Origin: SZUA-152 sp964401355 | GTDB lineage: Bacteria > Pseudomonadota > Gammaproteobacteria > SZUA-152 | DNA: 13,894 nt | NCBI GenBank assembly: GCA_964401355.1 | Contig: CAYNYJ010000082.1 | Span: 1-13,894 of the forward strand | Direction of reading: 5' to 3' | Program-made: the position numbers and the translations under genes | Part shown: positions 7,710-13,894 of the stretch, piece after piece | Layout of the letters: every line of letters starts with the position of its first letter | Numbering within the stretch: the first letter of the stretch is position 1 | Notes under the pieces: model-generated | What the model was told of the DNA's origin: nothing | Databases searched by the model: none | The model's input: only the letters and a program-made list of their open reading frames with translations

Positions 7710-7865
7710 ATGAACGCCTATTTTACACCTGAAAAACCCAACGTCTGCATCGCTACTGCACCTATTGAGAGTGAATCTGAACATTTTAAACCGCCATCTT
7801 CTGCGTCCAGAATAAACGAGGGGTTCCTTAAAACCACCTCTCTTCACTTAATGAAAACAAATTGA
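7710..7865 (+). CDS. Possible small protein overlapping the mpl start
   Basis: This 51-codon frame (MNAYFTPEKPNV... ending SLHLMKTN) runs between the membrane protein gene and mpl. Its TGA stop at 7863-7865 shares a base with the mpl ATG (TGATG), the arrangement of translationally coupled genes. AAGGAA lies 14 bases before its ATG, farther than ideal. It has no similarity I recognise, and no membrane segment or signal peptide. mpl itself has almost no Shine-Dalgarno, which makes coupling attractive, but a chance frame in a 170-bp leader is equally possible. Confidence 0.25.
   Translation: MNAYFTPEKPNVCIATAPIESESEHFKPPSSASRINEGFLKTTSLHLMKTN
7818..7840 (+). promoter_or_regulatory. Hairpin in the mpl leader
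   Basis: GAGGGGTT (7818-7825) pairs with AACCACCTC (7832-7840) through eight base pairs and one bulged A, with a 6-base loop. It ends 24 bases before the mpl ATG. It has no T-run and so is unlikely to terminate; an effect on mpl translation or mRNA stability is inference only. Confidence 0.3.
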
Positions 7866-9235
7866 TGCACATTCATATCTTGGGTATTTGCGGCACTTTC
7901 ATGGGGGGTATCGCCTTGCTGGCACGCGAATTGGGGGTCACCGTCAGTGGCTCGGATCAGAACGTCTACCCCCCCATGAGCACCCAATTGGCCGAAGCAG
8001 GCATCACCCTCACCGAGGATTTTGACCCTTCTCAATTCACGGCCGAACCGGATTTGGTAGTGATCGGCAACGCCCTGTCACGCGGTAATCCAGCCGTTGA
8101 ATATGTGTTAGAGCGTGGCCTGTCTTACACCTCCGGGCCGGCCTTTCTGGCCGACTACCTGCTCAAAGACCGCTGGGTGTTGGCGGTGGCCGGCACTCAT
8201 GGCAAGACCACCACCGCCTCCATGCTGGCCTGGATTTTGGAAGATGCCGGCTTGGCACCCGGGTTTTTGATCGGCGGCATACCGCGTAACTTTGGCCTCT
8301 CGGCGCGCACCGGTAACGCGCCGTTCTTTGTGGTGGAAGCGGACGAATACGACACCGCCTTTTTCGACAAACGTTCCAAATTCGTGCACTACCGGCCGCG
8401 CACCGTGGTACTCAATAATCTGGAATACGACCACGCCGACATCTTTCCCGACATCGAGGCCATCGAGCGCCAGTTCCATCACCTGGTGCGCACCGTACCC
8501 GGCAACGGATTGATCATCGCCCCGCAGGCCGACCCACACATTCAACGAGTGTTGAAAATGGGTTGCTGGACGCCCATCGAAACAATCAGCGAAGCCCCGG
8601 GCAACGGCTGGCACACAACATTGTCGCAGGCAGATGGCCGCGCATTTGAAGTCTTTTTCGAGCAACAATCTCAGGGCACCGTACGTTGGGATTCGCTGGG
8701 TCAGCACAACGTCAACAATGCCCTGGCTGCGATCGCCGCCGCGCGCCACGCCGGCGTGCCCACGCGCTACGCCATCGAGGCTTTGGGCACATTTCAAAGT
8801 CCTAAGCGACGCATGGAAATTCGCGGTGAAATTAATGGCATCACTGTCTATGATGACTTCGCCCACCATCCCACCGCAATCAAAACCACGCTGGCAGGAT
8901 TGCGCGCCAAGGTTAACGACGCCCGTATCATCGCGGTACTGGAACCCCGCTCCAATACTATGCGGCTTGGCATTCACAAAGACACCTTGGGGCCTTCGTT
9001 AAACGCAGCTGATGAGGTACTGCTCTACCAACCCACCGGGCTCGACTGGAACCTCGACAGCATCACCCGAGTACTGGACACAACGCAGATTTTTGATGAC
9101 ATCAACCGGCTGGCTACGTACATCGCCAAGGGCGCCCGTTCTGGCGACCACGTACTCATCATGAGCAACGGTGCCTTTGGCGGGTTGCACGAAAAACTGC
9201 TTAAGGCACTGAAGGCAGGGACATGTCACGAGTAA
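7865..9235 (+). CDS. mpl: Mpl: UDP-MurNAc:L-Ala-gamma-D-Glu-meso-DAP ligase
   Basis: Mpl joins the recycled murein tripeptide to UDP-MurNAc, returning it to peptidoglycan synthesis in the cytoplasm. The 456-residue protein has the Mur-ligase layout. The N-terminal UDP-binding domain opens MHIHILGICGTFMGG. The ATP P-loop AGTHGKTTT is at 109-117. The central domain contains VVEADEYDTAFFDKRSKF and LNNLEYDHADIF. The C-terminal ligase domain contains VYDDFAHHPTAI, LEPRSNTMRLG and IMSNGAFGGLHEKLL. The G-I-C-G-T-F-M-G opening and the EYDTAFFDKRSKF block separate Mpl from MurC. The length matches E. coli Mpl (457). I took the ATG at 7865 in preference to the TTG just before it. It is followed at 92 bp by ubiX on the same strand. 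Confidence 0.96.
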   Translation: MHIHILGICGTFMGGIALLARELGVTVSGSDQNVYPPMSTQLAEAGITLTEDFDPSQFTAEPDLVVIGNALSRGNPAVEYVLERGLSYTSGPAFLADYLLKDRWVLAVAGTHGKTTTASMLAWILEDAGLAPGFLIGGIPRNFGLSARTGNAPFFVVEADEYDTAFFDKRSKFVHYRPRTVVLNNLEYDHADIFPDIEAIERQFHHLVRTVPGNGLIIAPQADPHIQRVLKMGCWTPIETISEAPGNGWHTTLSQADGRAFEVFFEQQSQGTVRWDSLGQHNVNNALAAIAAARHAGVPTRYAIEALGTFQSPKRRMEIRGEINGITVYDDFAHHPTAIKTTLAGLRAKVNDARIIAVLEPRSNTMRLGIHKDTLGPSLNAADEVLLYQPTGLDWNLDSITRVLDTTQIFDDINRLATYIAKGARSGDHVLIMSNGAFGGLHEKLLKALKAGTCHE

Positions 9236-9318
9236 CGAGCATCCAGGAGAAACGACCATCCCGTTTCCCCCAATACTCGCTGTTCGATACTGACGAAACT
9301 TCCACCAAAATATCGTAA
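9223..9318 (+). CDS. Possible 31-residue small protein between mpl and ubiX
   Basis: An ATG inside the last codons of mpl, preceded by a purine-rich AAGGCAGGG, opens a 31-codon frame (MSRVTSIQEKRPSRF... ending ETSTKIS). The frame fills most of the gap and stops nine bases before the ubiX ATG. It is basic in the first half, acidic in the second, and has no membrane segment. I recognise nothing like it. It could be a real coupled microprotein or a chance frame in a 92-bp spacer. Confidence 0.2.
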   Translation: MSRVTSIQEKRPSRFPQYSLFDTDETSTKIS

Positions 9319-9327
9319 ACTGACAGG

Positions 9328-9951
9328 ATGGCACAAAATCACAACACTCCCATTACCCTCGCCATCACCGGTGCCTCCGGCGCTCAATATGGCCTGCGCT
9401 TGCTCGATTGTCTGCTGGGGGCGGGAGTGCGAGTCAACCTGATGATTTCCGCCGCCGCACAAATCGTCATCGCCACCGAAACCGACATCGCCCTGCCCGG
9501 CCGTGCCGACGAACAACAACATTTTTTGAGCGAGCACTACAGCGCAAAAACCGCACAGCTTTCCGTCTTCGGCCGCGAACAGTGGGCTTCACCCGTGGCC
9601 AGCGGCTCCAACACCGCACGCGCCATGGTGGTTTGCCCTTGCTCCTCAGCCAGCTTGTCGGCGATTGCCAACGGTGCCAGTCGCGATCTCATTGAACGCG
9701 CAGCAGACGTGGCATTGAAAGAACGCCGTCAACTCATTCTGGTACACCGCGAAATGCCAGTGTCAGCCATTCATCTGGAAAATATGCTCAAGCTTTCACA
9801 ATTGGGGGTGACCATCATGCCTGCCAGTCCTGGCTTTTATCATCAACCCCAAAGCATCGAAGACCTGATAGACTTTGTCGTCGCCCGGGTGATGGATCAC
9901 CTTAAACTGGAACATGATTTGATACCGCGTTGGGGGACAGCAGCGGAATAA
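9328..9951 (+). CDS. ubiX: UbiX flavin prenyltransferase
   Basis: UbiX attaches a dimethylallyl group to FMN to form prenylated FMN, the cofactor of UbiD-type decarboxylases used in ubiquinone synthesis. The 207-residue protein shows the FMN-binding opening ITGASGAQYGLRLL, PCSSASLSAIANGASRDLIERAADV, LVHREMP (Arg141-Glu142), MPASPGFYHQP (Tyr171) and Arg187. These last residues correspond to the Arg139/Glu140/Tyr169/Arg185 active site of the characterised Pseudomonas enzyme, shifted by two. No ubiD lies in the window, which is common. The ATG has AGG only directly before it, so initiation may depend on coupling to upstream translation. The LON-domain gene starts 18 bases after its stop. Confidence 0.95.
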   Translation: MAQNHNTPITLAITGASGAQYGLRLLDCLLGAGVRVNLMISAAAQIVIATETDIALPGRADEQQHFLSEHYSAKTAQLSVFGREQWASPVASGSNTARAMVVCPCSSASLSAIANGASRDLIERAADVALKERRQLILVHREMPVSAIHLENMLKLSQLGVTIMPASPGFYHQPQSIEDLIDFVVARVMDHLKLEHDLIPRWGTAAE

Positions 9952-9969
9952 ATCATTAAACGAGCCATC

Positions 9970-10557
9970 ATGAGCACACTCATCATCCCACTCTTCCCCT
10001 TGCACGCCGTTTTATTTCCCGGCGGTACGCTACCATTGCGCATTTTCGAGCCACGCTATCTCGACATGGTGAGTGACTGCATGAAAACCGAAAAAGGCTT
10101 TGGGGTCTGCCTGATTCGCAAAGGCTCCGAAACCGGCAAAGCGGCAGACACTTATGAAATCGGCACGCTCAGCGAGATTTGTTATTTCAACAAACAACCC
10201 GATGGTCTGCTCGGCATCACCGCCCTTGGCCAGCAGCGTTTCAAAATACTTTCGCAACAGGTTCAGCCGAACCAGCTAACGCTGGCCGAAGTCACCCTGT
10301 TGGACAATGAGCAAACCAGTCCCCTGCCTAAAGAATTTGACCATACCGCAACCACTCTGCGTCGCCTGCTGGAACAACTGGGTTATCCCTTTATTAAAAT
10401 GGAAACCCAATACCACGATGCCAGCTGGGTCAGCAGCCGGCTCTCAGAACTGCTACCGATTCGACTCGAGCAAAAACAATACTTTTTACAGTTAGATGAT
10501 CCACTGCAACGGTTGGAACGACTGTCTGCACTAATGGATGAAATGGACATCAGTTAA
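9970..10557 (+). CDS. LON substrate-binding domain protein
   Basis: At 195 residues this is a stand-alone version of the N-terminal domain of Lon protease. It has the typical opening PLFPLHAVLFPGGTLPLRIF-EPRY, followed by the beta-rich core (FGVCLIRKGSE, EIGTLSEICYF, GLLGITALGQQRFKI) and an alpha-helical C terminus with VSSRLSELLPI. There is no AAA+ or Ser-Lys protease part, so it is not a protease. Such proteins are common in proteobacteria, but their partner is usually unknown. Eighteen bases separate it from ubiX, so the two are probably co-transcribed. The hairpin at 10585 lies 27 bases past its stop. Confidence 0.92.
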   Translation: MSTLIIPLFPLHAVLFPGGTLPLRIFEPRYLDMVSDCMKTEKGFGVCLIRKGSETGKAADTYEIGTLSEICYFNKQPDGLLGITALGQQRFKILSQQVQPNQLTLAEVTLLDNEQTSPLPKEFDHTATTLRRLLEQLGYPFIKMETQYHDASWVSSRLSELLPIRLEQKQYFLQLDDPLQRLERLSALMDEMDIS

Positions 10558-10584
10558 TTTATCCATTTAAAAACCGCAAAAAAA

Positions 10585-10608
10585 GCCCGCTCTCCGAAAA
10601 GAGCGGGC
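10585..10608 (-). terminator. Strong intrinsic terminator, probably bidirectional
   Basis: GCCCGCTCT (10585-10593) and AGAGCGGGC (10600-10608) form a perfect 9-bp GC-rich stem with a 6-base CCGAAA loop. On the - strand the stem is followed at once by a seven-base T-run (A-tract at 10578-10584 on the + strand), ideal for ending the gene at 10671-12143. On the + strand the T-run is 11 bases away (10620-10624), so termination of the LON gene is possible but weaker. Confidence 0.85.
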
Positions 10609-10670
10609 CAGCTTGCTACTTTTTATTATTATAAATTACAAACGCTATACCCAAGCCCTCACCTTCAAGC

Positions 10671-12143
10671 TCAATCAGAGTCATTGTTATTGAGCCAATC
10701 CTCACAGGAACCATCGCCATTACGGATAGTGGCCACTGACACGCCACCTTCAGGCTTGGCATAACATCTCCCGCCGTCAAAGTCCGCTTGATCAATCAAA
10801 CCCGTGAAACCACCATCGGTGTAGGCCATTTGACCTTCTGGACTGCGTAAAAACTCAATGAACTGACGGCCTTTTTTCTGGTTATCGGATGTCGCCAATA
10901 AAGCGAGCGAATAAACCTTATCCGCATTGACACCCGCAGTATTCGGAATACCTAAAGTCGCGAGGCTCGTACCATTCATACCGGTTACCGCTGTGTTGCC
11001 CGCATTAATCTGGAAAGCCAGTTCAGTAATCCAGACATAACCCACATCAACCGGTACAAAACCATCAGCGTTAACAATACCATTTGGTGTTTCAACGTGA
11101 TGTACGCGTGACTCATAGGTGTTGAACTTGTTCAGCATTGCATATTCACAAAACTTCAAATCCGTTGCAGTACCGCAACCATTATCAACCAAATCATGTG
11201 AAGTGTGATTCTCACCCGCATCCCCCGTCATCAAACGAAGGGCACCGGGTGAATCAGGATGAGGAGTCGCCACCGCTTGTAAAGCCGCTTCCAGCCATTC
11301 TGCCGCGCTCATTGTTGCTCCAACAACAAAGGTATCATCACCGAAGTGGTAATCCATGGTGACCATCGTCGCTGCTTCTACATGGCCATTGATGTAAGCA
11401 TCCACTTTTTTCATGTAACCATTTGCTGCGTTATGAATACCTTCATTGATGTGATCCAGTGAAGATGCAACGATGTCACCGGATAACAGATCCATAGCAA
11501 TATCAAATTGCTTATCGAAGGCGACATCGCCCGTGTAAACATTGGAACCAATTTCTTTGGTATTAGCTGCAGCAACCATAAGATCCAAGCGGTTTCTAAT
11601 GTAAGGTACGGCCTCATCAATAAAACCGTTATTCGCCAAATCCTGCATCAGCCTGTAATTGGTAGAGGCGAAGACATCAAAATCCACCTGAATGTTGCTT
11701 GGCAGAAAATTGCGATCTTCATCATTGCCCAAGGTCAAACAACCCGTTTTTATTTGCTTTCGAATTTGGCCGGGTGGAATCAACTGAATATAATAACGGT
11801 TGGATTTATCGTTTAAATCATCCAGGGTAAAACCTGAAGCATCGTTGGGTCTGTATGCAGGCTGTGTGGGGTCAAGGCCCTGACTCAAGTTGAATGCGCG
11901 CATGGCTTCAGCAAAAACTACCCACTGATTACCTGCCATACCCAAGTTCAATTTAGAACGATCTGGATTACCGTGAAACTCTGTCGCACGTGCGGCAGGT
12001 AAAAATGCACAGGTGCCCTGCAAAGTATATGATTCGTCACTGTCACTGTGTGCAAATGCAACACCACCGCCTAAAAATAGCGCGCCCCCCATTGCAACCA
12101 AAGAAACCTGTTGCACCCGTCTTTTTATTTTAAATACGTCCAT
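10671..12143 (-). CDS. Secreted ModA-like substrate-binding protein, orphan
   Basis: This 490-residue protein has a Sec signal peptide: KIKRR, a hydrophobic run, and cleavage likely after AFA at residue 31. The mature part looks like a type II periplasmic binding protein: LGMAGNQWVVFAEAMRAF, DVFASTNYRLMQDL, YIRNRLDLMVAAAN, HHVETPNGIV, VDVGYVWITE and the C-terminal IEFLRSPEGQMAY. Those blocks resemble ModA/extracellular oxyanion-binding proteins, but it is much longer than the usual 250-300 residues, with extra material at about 200-345 and after 445. It has six cysteines in the mature chain (45, 135, 323, 332, 460, 480), an even number that could form three disulfides in the periplasm. No lipobox is present. 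No permease or ATPase gene is adjacent. GGGAG six bases before the ATG supports the start. The ligand is unknown; oxyanion is only inference. Confidence 0.8.
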   Translation of the reverse strand: MDVFKIKRRVQQVSLVAMGGALFLGGGVAFAHSDSDESYTLQGTCAFLPAARATEFHGNPDRSKLNLGMAGNQWVVFAEAMRAFNLSQGLDPTQPAYRPNDASGFTLDDLNDKSNRYYIQLIPPGQIRKQIKTGCLTLGNDEDRNFLPSNIQVDFDVFASTNYRLMQDLANNGFIDEAVPYIRNRLDLMVAAANTKEIGSNVYTGDVAFDKQFDIAMDLLSGDIVASSLDHINEGIHNAANGYMKKVDAYINGHVEAATMVTMDYHFGDDTFVVGATMSAAEWLEAALQAVATPHPDSPGALRLMTGDAGENHTSHDLVDNGCGTATDLKFCEYAMLNKFNTYESRVHHVETPNGIVNADGFVPVDVGYVWITELAFQINAGNTAVTGMNGTSLATLGIPNTAGVNADKVYSLALLATSDNQKKGRQFIEFLRSPEGQMAYTDGGFTGLIDQADFDGGRCYAKPEGGVSVATIRNGDGSCEDWLNNNDSD

Positions 12144-12474
12144 TTAAAGCTCCCTTTTTATCCTTGTTGCTCTATCAACAGTTTTCGGACTTAATCCGTA
12201 AATCCGACCCTATGCTTATTCGGCGTATAATTAGCACTACATCAAATAACCAATAGCAGTTAAGCACCCCCCATAAACAGCGTCAAACAAAATCAAACTT
12301 GATGTCGCTTTTATCCAGGCAAGCCGATTAATCGCCAACCAAAATGATCAGGGAGTAATCGTATTGGGTAAATAACGGTCATAAACCTGGCCCACTAATC
12401 GCGAGACAGAATTAGGAGAGACATTCATTGGAAGATAAAAAACAAGGGAAAAAACACCAAAACCAAGACCCGGC
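12144..12474. promoter_or_regulatory. Leader and promoter region of the binding-protein gene
   Basis: This 331-bp stretch between tyrS and the binding-protein gene holds no gene I can see. A plausible - strand promoter is TTGGTT (12248-12253), an 18-base spacer, and TATACG (12224-12229), giving a leader of about 70-80 bases. The Shine-Dalgarno GGGAG is at 12150-12154. I looked for known riboswitch cores (for example Moco) and saw none. Downstream of tyrS I see only T-rich - strand sequence (12433-12474) with no clear hairpin, so some read-through from tyrS into this gene is possible. Confidence 0.4.
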
Positions 12475-13698
12475 TTACTTCACGCTCACTCTCGCAAAAC
12501 GGCGTTTACCAACCTGATAAACATGTTGCGTTCCGGCAGCAATCATCAATTTATTATTTTCGATACGCTCTCCGTCAATACGCACCGCACCCTGCTTGAT
12601 CATACGCAGGGCATCGGAAGTACTCTTGACCAAGTCGGCATTTTTTAACAAGTTGGCAATTGCAAGTTGACCTTCAATAGCCTGCAATTCTAGCTCCGGC
12701 ATTACATCCGGCATAGCGCCTTTTTGGAATCGGGCAATGAAAGATTCTTTGGCTTTATTCGCCGCAGCTTGATCATGAAAGCGAACAATAATTTCTTCGC
12801 ATAACAAAAATTTTATGTCGCGTGGATTTTCGCCTTCTTCAATTTTCTTTTTAAAACCTTCAATTTCCGACATGGGGCGAAAGCTGAGCAACTCGAAGTA
12901 GCGCCACATGAGTTCATCGGAAATAGACATCAACTTGCCAAACATTTCTTCGGCAGGTTCATCGATACCGATATAATTACCCAACGATTTGGACATCTTC
13001 TGCACGCCATCCAGGCCTTCCAACAGGGGCATCGTCAGTACCACCTGCTGTTCCTGACCAAAGGCCTTTTGCAATTCACGCCCCATCAACAGGTTGAATT
13101 TCTGATCCGTGCCACCTAGCTCTACGTCTGCTTTCATTGCCACTGAGTCATAACCCTGAATCAACGGATAGAGAAATTCGTGGATGGCGATGGGCTGCCC
13201 GCCTTTGTAACGTTTGCTAAAGTCATCACGTTCCAGCATGCGCGCCACAGTATGTTTAGCAGCCAACTGAATCAACTCGGCACTACTCATTTTGCTCATC
13301 CACTGCGAGTTGAACATCACCTGAGTTTTGTCCGGATCAAGAATTTTGAAAATCTGATTTTGATAAGTTTTAGCATTCTCTGCCACCTGCTCCGGCGTCA
13401 ACGGCGGCCTCGTGACGCTCTTGCCGGTGGGGTCACCGATCATGCCCGTAAAATCACCGATCAAAAATAAGATTACGTGTCCTAAATCCTGGAATTGGCG
13501 CAGTTTGTTAATGAGCACGGTGTGCCCCAAATGTAAATCCGGCGCTGTAGGATCAAAACCGGCCTTAATACGGAGCGGCTTGCCGCGTGCCAGCTTGGTC
13601 TTGAGTTCCGCCTCGACCAGAATTTCTTCCGCGCCGCGCTTAATGTGGCGCAAGGATGCTGTTATTTCTGACGGTGTTAATGACATGGATACTGACAT
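12475..13698 (-). CDS. tyrS: Tyrosyl-tRNA synthetase
   Basis: TyrRS charges tRNA-Tyr in the cytoplasm. The class I signatures are clear: HLGH (residues 56-59, DLHLGHT) and KMSKS (234-238, QKMSKSLGN), with GDFTGMIGDPTGKS between them and an S4 RNA-binding domain at the C terminus (DALRMIKQGAVRIDGE). The 407-residue length fits the C-terminal-S4 TyrRS type of about 400 seen in many gammaproteobacteria. The frame stays open upstream to 13830. I chose the ATG at 13698 because homology starts there, GAGA lies eight bases before it, and a TATAAT box falls inside the longer frame. A second in-frame ATG at 13686 lacks a ribosome-binding site. Confidence 0.95.
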   Translation of the reverse strand: MSVSMSLTPSEITASLRHIKRGAEEILVEAELKTKLARGKPLRIKAGFDPTAPDLHLGHTVLINKLRQFQDLGHVILFLIGDFTGMIGDPTGKSVTRPPLTPEQVAENAKTYQNQIFKILDPDKTQVMFNSQWMSKMSSAELIQLAAKHTVARMLERDDFSKRYKGGQPIAIHEFLYPLIQGYDSVAMKADVELGGTDQKFNLLMGRELQKAFGQEQQVVLTMPLLEGLDGVQKMSKSLGNYIGIDEPAEEMFGKLMSISDELMWRYFELLSFRPMSEIEGFKKKIEEGENPRDIKFLLCEEIIVRFHDQAAANKAKESFIARFQKGAMPDVMPELELQAIEGQLAIANLLKNADLVKSTSDALRMIKQGAVRIDGERIENNKLMIAAGTQHVYQVGKRRFARVSVK

Positions 13699-13820
13699 AG
13701 ATGATTTCTCGTACGGTACGTCTCTGAAACGCCTCTTCCCAAAAAACGCTTTTTCAAAGCACCTTTTAAATAGTAAAAAATGTGGCTGGCGATTATAGCC
13801 TACCTCGGCCTCCAACTTAG
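13699..13820 (-). promoter_or_regulatory. tyrS: tyrS promoter and leader with an attenuator-like hairpin
   Basis: A perfect -10 box TATAAT is read on the - strand at 13792-13797, with no good -35 (best is TAAGTT at 13814-13819, 16-base spacer). Transcription would start near 13785 and give a leader of about 85 bases. In the leader a small stem GCTTT/AAAGC (13748-13760) is followed after one base by six Ts (13741-13746 as A on the + strand). That is terminator-shaped but weak, with few GC pairs. There is no T-box pattern. Confidence 0.45.
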
Positions 13821-13841
13821 GAAATTTCAACCATTTTATGT

Positions 13842-13859
13842 CACTGCTGTCCCGTTAAC
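13842..13859 (+). mobile_element. End of a second repeat element (partial, runs off window)
   Basis: CACTGCTGTCCCGTTAAC matches the left end of the 255-bp element (55-72) with one mismatch and in the same orientation. Downstream bases (AAATACTTGTCATGC...) differ from the first copy, so this may be a related but different element, for example a full insertion sequence, cut by the window edge. Confidence 0.5.
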
Positions 13860-13894
13860 AAATACTTGTCATGCTGTAATGAGTTGTTTTGTGC

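Noticed and set aside
8108..8977. A 289-codon open frame antisense to mpl
   Set aside because: It lies wholly within a clear mpl gene, its translation has no recognisable domain, and long antisense frames are expected opposite GC-rich genes.
12144..12474. A riboswitch or small RNA upstream of the ModA-like gene
   Set aside because: I could not match any known core sequence and found no convincing multi-stem structure by eye.
13699..13830. N-terminal extension of TyrRS to 451 residues
   Set aside because: The family is about 400 residues, the added sequence is unlike TyrRS, and a -10 promoter box lies inside it.
1..13894. CRISPR array, tRNA/rRNA genes, prophage or defence genes
   Set aside because: No regularly spaced repeats, cloverleaf sequences, phage structural genes or nuclease/helicase defence modules were seen on either strand.

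Overview
The window reads as ordinary chromosome of a gammaproteobacterium, with a scarred mobile-element patch at its left edge. The protein content supports this assignment: RNase D with HRDC domains, Mpl, UbiX, ApaG, a ClsB-like cardiolipin synthase, an HDOD protein and a C-terminal-S4 TyrRS. I cannot name the genus. The central genes are visibly GC-rich; the last two genes (10.7-13.7 kb) look more AT-rich.

Layout. Positions 1-1236 hold repeat DNA: a 255-bp element with perfect 19-bp terminal inverted repeats and a paired palindrome inside it, directly abutting a decayed IS1380-family transposase. Positions 1475-3437 carry, on the + strand, a polytopic membrane protein with GT-C-like features and then apaG. 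A cardiolipin synthase (- strand) and an HDOD protein (+ strand) are divergent at about 4.7-4.9 kb, and rnd (- strand) converges on the HDOD gene. A small membrane protein of unknown function (7173) reads away from rnd. It is followed on the + strand by mpl (peptidoglycan recycling), ubiX (prenylated-FMN synthesis) and a LON-domain protein, closely spaced and possibly one transcription unit. A strong hairpin at 10585-10608 separates this cluster from two - strand genes: a secreted ModA-like substrate-binding protein without a transporter beside it, and tyrS. The last 53 bases begin what looks like another copy of the left-edge repeat end.

Working relations. Most genes are housekeeping and share position more than pathway: envelope lipids (cls), cell-wall recycling (mpl), tRNA and RNA processing or charging (rnd, tyrS) and ubiquinone or prFMN chemistry (ubiX). 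I see no defence island, CRISPR array, prophage, RNA gene or clear new multi-gene system. The points most worth following are the nested repeat at the left edge and its partner at the right edge, the orphan six-cysteine binding protein, the GT-C-like membrane protein, and two very small open frames inside the mpl-ubiX cluster, one of which ends in a TGATG overlap with mpl.
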